64,000 nt of DNA, taken from contig JAUTXW010002190.1 of NCBI GenBank assembly GCA_030620095.1, forward strand, positions 62,001 through 126,000, written 5' to 3'. Below are positions 1 through 9,667 of this stretch, piece after piece; the first letter of the stretch is position 1, and the number at the start of each line of letters is the position of its first letter. The position numbers and the translations under genes were made by a program. The DNA is from Kuschelorhynchus macadamiae. Lineage: Eukaryota > Arthropoda > Insecta > Coleoptera > Curculionidae. Under the pieces are notes generated by a model that did no database searches, was not told the origin of the DNA, and was given only the letters and a program-made list of their open reading frames with translations.

Positions 1-657
1 AAGATTCTTATTTTCTCATCTTTACTTTTGCGGTCAAGAACGTTTTTCGACAAATAATTGGGGCAATTTGGAAAAACCGTTGGTACAGAATTTTCTTTTA
101 ATCGGGGATTTTTTAAATGTACTGAAATACCCCAAATTATACTACCTTTAGAAAAATGTAGCTCATACACTTTAGTGTTTTTATTGGGCACTAAATCATC
201 CCGTGGAATTGCTCGTAGCCATTTTTTTGCAAATCACTGTCTTTCGGGAAACTAAACACGTGAACTTTTGGTCCGGTTTTGTAATTACCCCGGCAGTTAG
301 GCGTACAACACTTAAACGGCATGTTTACGTGAATTTAAACGTACAAAAACTAATAAATATAATTACATCTTCACCAAAAATGGAGACAAAACTACTCTTT
401 TTACTCTAATTCACAAACAACGACACCATGTTTCATACTGTTTTGTTTTCGATTGGCAAGTGCCGGTTGTCAACCAGTACGTCTAATGGCCAGTTATCAC
501 GATACGACATAAGGAAAACTGCATTGGTCTATACTTTAATGCATTTCTTACGGGAGGCGATTGCAGGCCTAGATCTGATGACGTAAGGCCTATTTTAATT
601 TCAGCTGGTCGGCCTCGTTGTTTAGTAGGTATTGCCTAAACCTCTCAACTTTTGAGC
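1..657. other. unassigned AT-rich DNA
   Basis: I see no coding signal or repeat structure that I can name. The short open frames here lack recognisable motifs. Confidence 0.5.
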
Positions 658-1464
658 TACAGGGTGTTAAAATTTTAAGAAAAAATTCGTGTTCTTATCA
701 TAACTTTAGTACTGTTTTTAGTATTTTCATAAAATTTGGCACGCACCTACTAAGCACCAATAGGCATTTTTTGATGTAGAAGATTTTTTAATATTTCTAC
801 TAGTGGCGTCCGTACGATATGTATACTGAAGATTTTTCTAAAAAAATACGGTACGGCACTGCTTTTTCCGGAAATGAAAATTATTTTTGAAATCCTCATT
901 TGTTTGCAGTTTGTAGGTAAGATTTGTTTTTGTCTAATTTTTATTAAATTAAAGTCAACCGATTAAAATAGCCACTACTGCAATTCAAGTTTAATACAAA
1001 AAATGTATTAGTATTATTTTCAGTATTGAGTCGAAAACGAATTTTTCATTACCATTAGATTTTAGAGATTTTGCCATGCATGAAAATTGTTTTTATTGTT
1101 TTACGCCAAAACAGTTCGCCGGACGAAAAAATTGAAGAATTTAAATTTGTTGCAAAATAAATCAGGATTTCAAAAATAATTTTCATTTCCGGAAAAAGCA
1201 GTGCCGTACCATATTTTTTTAGAAAAATCTTCGGTCTACATCCCGTACGGACGCCACCGGTAGAAAAATAAAAAATCTTCTACATCAAAAAATGCCTATT
1301 GTTACTTAGTAGGTGCGTGCCAAATTTTATGAAAATACTAAGAACATATTAAAGTTATGATAAGAAAACAATTTTTTTTTTAACTTTTCATGTTCATATG
1401 AACCTTTGTTTCTTAAATAAATTAAGAAATCATATCCTGCATTTTCAGCTATCAATTAAATTAC

Positions 1465-1474
<10 letters not shown>
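658..1474. mobile_element. non-autonomous fold-back/MITE-like element with long inverted arms
   Basis: The stretch 661-905 is repeated in inverted orientation at about 1152-1470, around a ~245-bp unpaired centre. Shared blocks include GGCACGCACC, TTCCGGAAATGAAAAT and the extreme ends, AGGGTGT on the left and ACACCCT on the right. The right arm carries about 30-40 extra bases near its outer end. TA dinucleotides border both ends, and the right border runs into a (TA)n tract. No transposase frame lies inside. The TA border and terminal motif suggest a Tc1/mariner-type MITE, but the superfamily is inferred, not shown. Confidence 0.7.
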
Positions 1475-1552
<78 letters not shown>

Positions 1553-1577
1553 TATATATATACATATATATATATAC

Positions 1578-1661
<84 letters not shown>

Positions 1662-1671
1662 CATATATATT
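1470..1671. repeat. (TA)n microsatellite with interruptions
   Basis: About 200 bp of nearly pure TA with a few TAC/TAAA interruptions, lying between the fold-back element and the left copy of the 420-bp inverted repeat. Open frames on both strands here (Tyr-Ile repeats) are artefacts. Confidence 0.95.
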
Positions 1672-2100
1672 TCGGATCGTCTTAGTGAGTTCTTCAGTTT
1701 GATATCAATCATAATGACTTTGAACTTGAAGTTTTTTTTGGTGAACAAAATGGCTACCGCCATTTTGCTTTTTTTCGGCAGACCTAGCTAAAGACCCTCG
1801 CCGAATACAAAATAATCTTTTGATGCCTCGTTTATGAAAACCGGCGTAGGTGGTAACATTCATTACATGATTGTTAAACACATTACCCTCATTTGCTTGG
1901 TCAGTCAGGTAAAAAGGGGCCAAAACAGCGGAAACCAAAACAGTAAGCGTGTTTGGATCAAACATCTCTGTAAATACCAATTATTTTTAAATTGATGAAA
2001 AGCGGCCAATTATCTTTTAATAAACTGTAATACCAATTACCCTTTGATCCTGCATGAGCAATATATTTACATTTATCCTTTAAAATTACAATTCAAACAT
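1672..2100 (-). repeat. left copy of ~420-bp inverted repeat
   Basis: This stretch reads as the reverse complement of 5010-5408 with many scattered substitutions and a few small indels. Blocks shared by both include CATTACCCTCATTTGCTTG, TTTGGATCAAACATCTCTG and CCTTTAAAATTACAATTC. The outer edge (TTCGGATCGTCTTA) abuts (TA)n, exactly as in the right copy. The family is not identified. Confidence 0.85.
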
Positions 2101-2234
2101 AAGCTTAACAATGGAAAATTTAAGTTTAGAAGGTTTATAGGTAATGAAAAATTATTGTTTTACGTTTCATTATTTATACTATTATTATTTGTGTTATATT
2201 TAATAAAATATTACAAATATGTGATAATATTATG

Positions 2235-2236
<2 letters not shown>

Positions 2237-2301
<65 letters not shown>
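2237..2301. repeat. (TA)n microsatellite
   Basis: About 65 bp of pure TA inside the nested region, just inward of the left inverted-repeat copy. Confidence 0.95.
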
Positions 2302-2306
<5 letters not shown>

Positions 2307-2770
2307 TTTAAGTCTTTATTATGATAAATCCGGATATTGTCTACTTCACTTAACGCCTACGGCTCGTGTTGTAACCTTCTTCCTCGTGAATAATAGTGAT
2401 TATATACGAGTAAAATACTATACATTGTCCACAACTATTAAATAAGTAAATCCCTTCTTAAATTTTTCATTGAAAATTTAAATAATAACAACATATAAGC
2501 TCATCATTTATGTAATTTGATACAAATTATTTGTTTATATTGATATTGACGATTGTAGAGAAATGGTATGAAATAGCAAATTTCATCGAATGACCTTATG
2601 AGATTAGAGAACACTTAATTATTTTAGTTAGACTTATTAATTCTGGTCTCTTGATCTTCATCAGTTAGTCGACTTCTTCCGTAAACTGTACAAGTTTAAG
2701 ATTTGTTTTTTCAGATAATTTTGGTGTTGGTCGAATTATCAACACCTAAGATGCATGCATGCAATACCGG

Positions 2771-4160
2771 CCTTAAATACAATACAATACAATACAATAC
2801 AATACAATAATCCTTTATTACCATCATATTATAATAATTATAGTAATACATATATTAAACTTATAATTAATGAGGTAAAGCGAACTATACCGCGATTTTA
2901 AAACCGATACCACAAGCACAATGTTTGTGTGGTACAGCCCGTAAAAGAGTATAACTTTATAACTAACATGAAACACCGTAAATCAATTTCAAAAGCAAAA
3001 AAAAAACAATCAAATTAAGGTTCTTAAACTAGGGTACACAGATGCACGACAAGGAGGCAACCAGGGTCAAGGCGAGAAGGCGAGAAGTGGGGAAGAGGGG
3101 AACCCAAAAAACAGTGAGCATTTCTTGTACTGTGGGAATGTGCGAAAGTAATAAATAAATCTTTTAAGTAAGGCGGTTTACCAGTTTTTAAGATTTTATA
3201 GATAAATACATACATATGAAATTTTCTGCGATTTTCTATGTTTATAATAGAGTTTTCATTCAAATAAGGAGTAATATGGTTCCTGAAAGGTATATTATAA
3301 GAAAATCGCATGCAACTATTCTGTAATTCTTGTATCTTCCAAGAAGCTTCATAGGATAATGAATCTGAATAAACTACATCTCCATAGTCTAACAATGGCA
3401 AAATGAGGGTATTGCAAAGATAATACTTTGTGCTTGGAGGTAAGTTTTTTTTTAATGTATATAATTTTTTTAAGCGCATATATGAAATTTTAAGTTTATT
3501 TTGAACATGAGTTTGAAAACTAAGATTTGAGTCTAGAACTATACCTAAATTTTTTGCTTCAGTTACTACGGGAAGAGTGATATTGTTTACTTTGACTATA
3601 AAATTATTTAACATGTTATTAATTAAGCTTTTGTTACTTCCAAAAAAAACAACAGATGACTTTGATGCATTTAGTTTTAAATTATGATTTTTTGCAAATT
3701 CACTTATGTTTTTCATATCTTCATTGAAAAATTCTTGCGATACCGCTAATGTGGAATTACAAATAGGCGTATATATTTGCGAATCGCCTGCATATTGTTG
3801 CAGTTTGGAATACTTTACACAGAATTCCATATCAGCCACATAGATTGAAAATAACAAGGGGAACAATATAGATCCTTGTGGCACTCCACTTGCCCAGGTC
3901 GATAACTTGATTTTACATTTAACTCATTTTTTTTTAATTAAAACGCAATGTGAACGATATTTTAAATAAGAATTTATAAAAGCAACTGAATTTTTTGAAA
4001 AACCAAAATACTGTAGTTTAGCCAAAAGCATACTATGGCTAATGGTGTCAAACGCTTTGCTAAAATCCAGAAAATCGCGAGTGGGATTGAGTGTAGAGGT
4101 GACGCTTGACTTGCTTGTCAGAATTACTTTCAAAAACTGATTCTTATTCATACCTTCTCC
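2771..4160 (-). pseudogene. 5'-truncated Jockey-like non-LTR retrotransposon, reverse transcriptase remnant
   Basis: The minus strand encodes the second half of a non-LTR reverse transcriptase. A block with FLDFSKAFDTISH (about 4020-4085) is followed, after a frame break at a homopolymer near 3925-3935, by an open frame 3884-3024 of 286 codons. That frame contains the PQGSILFPLLFSIY motif. The catalytic block reads QYAGDSQIY where YADD is expected, so a catalytic residue is lost. The thumb region and C-terminus follow. The 3' end (leftward) has AATAAAGG and then a pentanucleotide tail of repeated TTGTA (minus strand) at 2776-2808. No endonuclease domain or 5' end is present. The Jockey/CR1-like placement rests on motif similarity and tail type. 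Inactive. Confidence 0.85.
2776..2808 (-). repeat. pentanucleotide 3' tail of the non-LTR element
   Basis: Six to seven copies of AATAC (plus strand) directly after a minus-strand AATAAA signal. This is the expected 3' terminus of the Jockey-like remnant. Confidence 0.85.
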
Positions 4161-4169
4161 AGTAAAAAA

Positions 4170-4389
4170 ATGCACGCAATAATTGACCCTTGAATCGTCG
4201 AATATAGTCCAGTAATTATAGACTAACCGAAATATCATATATTAACAGATCCCATCCATTAATAAAGCCCATATACCATAAATGAGAAAAAAAAAACAAT
4301 ATCTGAGGGCAATATCTTATTTTGAAACAAACTAAAATATATTAAAATAATAATCTTAACTAACTCTAATAAACAGGTTGACGTAAACA
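4170..4389 (-). other. putative BEL/Pao 3' LTR fragment
   Basis: On the minus strand a purine-rich GGTGGGCGGAA is followed at 4389 by TGTTTACGTC, the TG start expected for an LTR. The Jockey-like sequence takes over near 4160, so the LTR is probably truncated. No second LTR is present to define its length. Confidence 0.45.
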
Positions 4390-4930
4390 TTCCGCCCACC
4401 TATTTACTTAGTTCTAGTTCAGTGGCGAAGGATACAATTTAATTAGTGGCCTTTTAATTAAACCTTATACGGTACGCACAATTGCCACTCTAGAAATGCC
4501 ATTTCGCTATGTATGAAGCTCAGCAATCCGACATATTTTCTGATCGGTTATCCAATTTTAGGATCGATACTTTTAATAGTCGACCTTTGCTTTTGCTGTA
4601 ATGTACTGAGGTAACCAGGTAACCACTTTTTCCATAAATCTTGGTATAACGTCAGCGACTAAGTCCTTTAATGTTTAATGTAGAGAGATCCGTATCAGGA
4701 AGACAGGTGACAGGCCAGAGAGTAAGGAAATGACCGGGAATCAGTGTCGAAAAATCATTGGAATCATCACCTACAAAAAGGGCGGTAAAAATTTGGTTTT
4801 TAATTACGTGAATCAAAAGAGATTTTACCGATTTGATACAAGCTTCAAATAAACTACCAAAATGAGGTGTAGAAGGAGGATTAAAAGGCCACTTAATTAT
4901 TTCTCGAGATTTGGTATTAGCCATTAATCA
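4390..4930 (-). pseudogene. BEL/Pao retrotransposon pol remnant (integrase C-terminal region)
   Basis: The minus-strand frame 4924-4652 (90 codons) reads KWPFNPPSTPHFGSLFEA and then a conserved block with LTPGHF-like LIPGHFLTLWPVTCLPD. This is the end of the BEL/Pao integrase core, including the Glu-bearing helix region, followed by the PGHFLIG-type segment. Decayed sequence downstream (about 4650-4570) still resembles the next block: a Trp-rich stretch, then Leu-Gln-Gln-Lys-Gln. After that come a purine tract and a putative LTR start. A ~50-residue segment between the two integrase blocks looks deleted. Protease, reverse transcriptase and RNase H are absent. Inactive relic. Confidence 0.8.
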
Positions 4931-5009
4931 ATTCAACTCTTTAACCTATGAAGTTTGTGACCTGATGGCTATACAGCTTCGAACATCGATCTCTGCAAGC
5001 CAAAAATCG

Positions 5010-5405
5010 TTTGAATTGTAATTTTAAAGGATAAATATAAATATATTGCTGATGCAGGATGAAAGGGTAATTGGTATTACAGTTTATTAAAAGATAATTG
5101 GCCGGTTTTCATCAATTTAAAAATAATTGGTATTTACAGAGATGTTTGATCCAAACACACTTACTGTTTTGGCCCCTTTTTACCTGACTGAACAAGCAAA
5201 TGAGGGTAATGTGCTTAACAATCATGTAATGAATGTTGCCACCCACACCGGTTTTCACAAGTGAGGCATCAAACAAACATGTATCCGACGAGTGTCTTTA
5301 ACCATGTCTGCCGAAAAGAAGCAATGTTATATGTCCACCAGAAAAAATAAATATTTTCAGTCATTGTGATTTGTCTCAAACTGAGGAACTCAATAAGACG
5401 ATCCG

Positions 5406-5408
<3 letters not shown>
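5010..5408 (+). repeat. right copy of ~420-bp inverted repeat
   Basis: Reverse-complement partner of 1672-2100. It ends at AGACGATCCGAAA directly against the (TA)n tract starting near 5409. The pair encloses about 2.9 kb of other relics. Confidence 0.85.
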
Positions 5409-5777
<369 letters not shown>

Positions 5778-7581
5778 AAGTAGATGTTTTTTAGTAAGTG
5801 ACGTATGGAAACTTTAGAATAAGAAACAACCTTTTCCTCTAAGGAAAAACTTAATACCAAATACAAAAATACCCAAATACAATACCAACATATTTCGATA
5901 GCGGCGAAATAAACTGCGTTTAAAAAGTCTAAATAATTTTATATTAATTTAACCCTAGATCTATGACAGTTTAGGCTTTGACAGTACAGTGCAAAATACT
6001 AAGTAAACTAGGATAACTGACAATAAAAAGAAGTAATTCATATCCGCGTAGATAATCCATAAAATGTTAAAACTTCAAACCAAAAAAGTACTTTTACCAA
6101 TGCTTTTTTGTTATTATTATTATTAAAACATTCTGTTTCATCTATATATATATATATCTATATTCAACTCTATAGAAAAATACAGCCAATCGTGAAAAAT
6201 ATGTCTATTTTTAGCGAAAAATAACTACAAAAAAACTGAAGACGTAGTGTAGCCGCCTTCTTGGCACGTCCCGGTAAATGGCTTTGTGCTTTCTTGCAGC
6301 TCTTTAACCCGTTTAGCTTACGACGAAAAATAATTTAATATTTTTAAAATAAGCCTTTCAGCCAACGACTGCTTTAAAGCATTATTATTTTACACGTGCG
6401 CTGCTTATTACATTGCAGTTAGGTTGAGTACTTCTGGAACTGACATTGATATTACGTTATTACATGCATTTTAGAATTTGATATTTTATTTCTTAAACCA
6501 AAAAAAAATCATTGAACGTTTTAAACGGTTATTAGAACATTAGGATATAATATCTTGGAACATTCTAGAAGCGTACAGTGTCAAGGTACCTATGGAGGAG
6601 TTATTGAGTTTTAATGGTACCTACTTTTCCTGTATTGCTGCATAACCGGCTCTACAGACACAAAGAACAGAAAGATGATACAAACTAACCTCGGTATCAT
6701 CTATAAGTAATAAATATCTTCAACTTCAAGACTGAATTCTTAATCATACAACCCCAAAATTGAATAAATTTAATATTTGTAATAAATACCTAAAAGTAAT
6801 AAACCCGAACAAAAACCAGCTGTATAGAACCGCCTGCAGAAGCTGATTAAATAGAAGTTACATGAATTCTAAGATTTTGTTTTAATATTTTTATTAAAGT
6901 CTTATTTCAGAGTTGATCACGGGAAGCTTTGAACTAAAAATGAAATAGATAAATAGATTTATCTTTATATAAATTATAAATGTTTACCATCGGTACGGTG
7001 GATTTAGACCGTGTCAAATTGGAATAACTTTCCGACGTTTCGCCTGCATTTTCACCGCCATCTTCAGGGATCTTTACTGCAGAAGATCAAAATATTGAAT
7101 TAATTTTGAGTGTCATGTACGGGTGTTTGTGTCCAAATCACGGCGAGTAGCCTTGATCCTCTTCCTTCCGAGAGCCGTGCTAGCGCAACTGTAAATGTTT
7201 CTGGCTGCCCTTGTAAAAACGTAGCGATAGACTTGAAGAGACTTGGGAACTCTTTCTTTATCACGACATATTAGGAGGAATGCCAAGAGGCATAGGAATC
7301 TCTTTTTTATGTTCTCACCCTGAATTTAGTGTTTTGATCTTTTGCAGTGAAGATACCTCGTGCAATCGCAGGCAAAAGATCGAAAAGCATTTCAAATTTA
7401 ACATAGCCTAAATCCAAGTATCATGACTTCTTAGTTTGCCATCAGTATTTAAAAACCCCTATAAACTCTGGGTCATATGTAAACAACATGAATCATATGC
7501 TTTGTATGATACCACGAGAATTGCTGGTAAAGGGCCTATTAGATCTAAAAGGATTAGGTACTTTTTATATCCCGTCACAAC
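5778..7581. other. unassigned AT-rich DNA left of the provirus
   Basis: No gene recognised. A short (TA)n lies near 6143-6158. Around 7030-7070 is a motif pair, CGACGTTTCGCC and CCATCTTCAGG, of a kind common in arthropod repeats. The provirus is inserted at the right edge, after CTAC 7582-7585. Confidence 0.5.
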
Positions 7582-7585
7582 CTAC

Positions 7586-7807
7586 AATTATATGGCCACT
7601 TCCGATGAATCATTTAGAATTAAGCATCATATTTCTGATTACTCATTCATTCTTGCTATTTCAGCATTATTTTTATATAAATATAGAAGAATTAGTAATC
7701 ATCTTTAGTCATTAAGTAGCTATAGTTCGGTCAACATCCATTGTAATTTCGTGTTTTAAAAAATAAAGTTTTTTAAAAATACAAGTTACAAGTTTGAATG
7801 TAAAATT
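7586..7807 (+). repeat. 5' LTR
   Basis: 222 bp, AATT...AATT. It differs from the 3' LTR at two sites near 7624 and 7648. A TATA-like stretch lies at about 7671-7682, and an AATAAA signal at 7762-7767 is followed by a T-run. The target duplication CTAC lies immediately to the left. Confidence 0.97.
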
Positions 7808-7824
7808 GGCGCAGTCGGTAGGAT
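7807..7824 (+). promoter_or_regulatory. primer-binding site, tRNA-Ser type
   Basis: TGGCGCAGTCGGTAGGAT matches the reverse complement of the 3' end of insect tRNA-Ser including CCA, over 18 nt. It starts at the last base of the LTR. Confidence 0.9.
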
Positions 7825-8314
7825 CCTTTTCGGAGTGCGAAAAAGGGATATCCTGAAATCGGAGTGTAACAACGTTTCATCTCCATAAGGATTATCAGTG
7901 TTGCATCTTTCTGTTTCAACAGTTAAGAAAAGGATCAGGAACATCTACAACCGAACTAGGCACTTGTAACTCCTGGTACATCGATTATTGGTACGCCATT
8001 CGAGAAGCCAGTAAGGACGATTTGGCCTGTGCTAGCGTCCAAGACAAGCGGTAGCCAACCTGAGCAGTTCATCTCTTCAGCAAAGCATCGTTTGATACAG
8101 GACCAAGACTTGGGACACATTGTGAGTTATTTACTTACTTCCCTTATAGTTGAGATCCCTGTTAATTAAGTTCTGAAATTTTTGAAGAAAGAAAAAGTGA
8201 ATAATTGAATTGAAGCAATTTTATTGAACAATTATTTGAATAACTTTTACTAACTATTTTAGTTGTAAAGAAAACAAATGTTAACGCAGTTAACAGTAGT
8301 TAAGTACATATTTA
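7825..8314 (+). other. untranslated leader of the provirus
   Basis: About 490 nt between the primer site and the gag start, without a long open frame. A GTGAGT at 8122-8127 could be a splice donor for the env message, but its upstream context is weak. Confidence 0.6.
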
Positions 8315-9667
8315 ATGAGGAAATTTAAGAAATGTGGTAAAGACATTACTTATCCTAAAACAATTCGAAGAAGTAATTTAGGAAATCCTTCTACAAGTAG
8401 ATTATCACAAAGTAGTTTTAAAAATCAATCTGCAAGTGAATTAACAGAACTTTATTCAGACATTAATTTAGAAAATATTTTTAACCCTAGTATAAACGTA
8501 GATATTAAGGAAGCAAACATTAATAAGATGGCAGACGCTTTGAGAAGTACTGTTTCACTCTTAAAAACTTTCGATGGTACCCCATCACGTCTTGAATCTT
8601 TTATTAATCAAATAGATACTTTTTATACAAGATATTTTAATACTGATACTTCCCAACAAGAATTTGTAATTTTGGCAATTAAATCAAAAATTATAGGATC
8701 AGCCGAAGATTTTCTTTTAACTAGACCAGATCTTAATACTTGGCCAGAAATAAAAATCTCATTAAAACAAAAATTTAGTGATCCAATAACAAGAGCTAAT
8801 TTACAACAACAATTAATATTCTTTTCAAGAAAAGGCGAATCAACCTTAGATTACATACAAAAACTTAAAGCCTTAGTCACCAAAATAAATACGAAAACTT
8901 GTACAGAAATAAGTAATATTAAAGCTAGAAACATAATTATAGCACAAAACGAATTAACAGCAACTCAAAATCTTCTTGCAAACATTTCAAGCGAATTAAG
9001 AACTTTACTAATCGTTCAAAATCCCCAAAATCTAGACCATGCAATCGATATTGTAACCAATTATGAAATCTTAACTAGTCAAAATAATTTTAAAAATAAT
9101 TATTTGCAAAATAGTAGATCAAATAATTTACTTAGCAATCAGAAAACGCCACCAATAAATAATATTAATAAATTTTTGGTAAATAGATCGAATAATTTTC
9201 CAAATTCATCTTTTAAACCGAAACCACCAAATCAATTTTTCAATCGAGTACAAAATCAAACATTTAATCAAAAAGGCAATCAATATCCTAAACAACAATA
9301 CCCACAACCAATGTCAGGTGTGAGTGTACAAAAAACAATGCCACCATTAAGACAACAACAACAAACTTTTGCCAGACAACAACCTCAACAACAAGCTTTC
9401 TATAGACAGCAACCACAACAACAACTAACTTTCTATAGACAGCAACCCCAACAACAACATCCCCCGAAATTTACATTCCAAGAATTAACGCATTTAGAAA
9501 ATAATGAACCCAATAATGACGAGTTATATAATGAAGAAAACCCCGAATTTGACAATTATGATCAAGATTATCAAAATTTTGATGAAACATGTGAATTAGA
9601 TAATGAAAATTTAGTCGAGCAAATAGAAAATTTTCATCTATCAGCCTCGGACGAAAACCTTGCTTAA
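8315..9667 (+). CDS. gag: Gag polyprotein, errantivirus type
   Basis: An intact 450-codon frame. Gag packages the RNA genome and builds the particle. The N-terminus is basic. The middle (about residues 75-260) is a helical capsid-like region with a WPEIKISLKQKF block resembling retrotransposon Gag domains. Residues about 342-382 are Gln-rich and repeat the unit RQQPQQQ several times. The tail is acidic. No CCHC zinc knuckle is present, as is common in errantivirus Gag. The start is the first ATG after the leader, and the frame ends at TAA 9665-9667. Two heptamers near the 3' end set up the -1 shift into pol. This is the only one of the three genes without a lesion. Confidence 0.93.
   Translation: MRKFKKCGKDITYPKTIRRSNLGNPSTSRLSQSSFKNQSASELTELYSDINLENIFNPSINVDIKEANINKMADALRSTVSLLKTFDGTPSRLESFINQIDTFYTRYFNTDTSQQEFVILAIKSKIIGSAEDFLLTRPDLNTWPEIKISLKQKFSDPITRANLQQQLIFFSRKGESTLDYIQKLKALVTKINTKTCTEISNIKARNIIIAQNELTATQNLLANISSELRTLLIVQNPQNLDHAIDIVTNYEILTSQNNFKNNYLQNSRSNNLLSNQKTPPINNINKFLVNRSNNFPNSSFKPKPPNQFFNRVQNQTFNQKGNQYPKQQYPQPMSGVSVQKTMPPLRQQQQTFARQQPQQQAFYRQQPQQQLTFYRQQPQQQHPPKFTFQELTHLENNEPNNDELYNEENPEFDNYDQDYQNFDETCELDNENLVEQIENFHLSASDENLA
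9607..9613 (+). promoter_or_regulatory. -1 ribosomal frameshift heptamer A AAT TTA
   Basis: In gag phase the bases split as A-AAT-TTA, a canonical X XXY YYZ slippery site and the same heptamer as in some avian retroviruses. The -1 frame has a stop immediately upstream (TGA 9604-9606) and is open from here into pol. A second heptamer of the same type, A AAT TTT, lies at 9628-9634, also in gag phase. Confidence 0.8.

Noticed and set aside
7030..7072. Hammerhead ribozyme on the minus strand (CTGAAGA...GCGAAACGTC)
   Set aside because: The bases between the two core words do not form a stem II, so the ribozyme fold is not supported.
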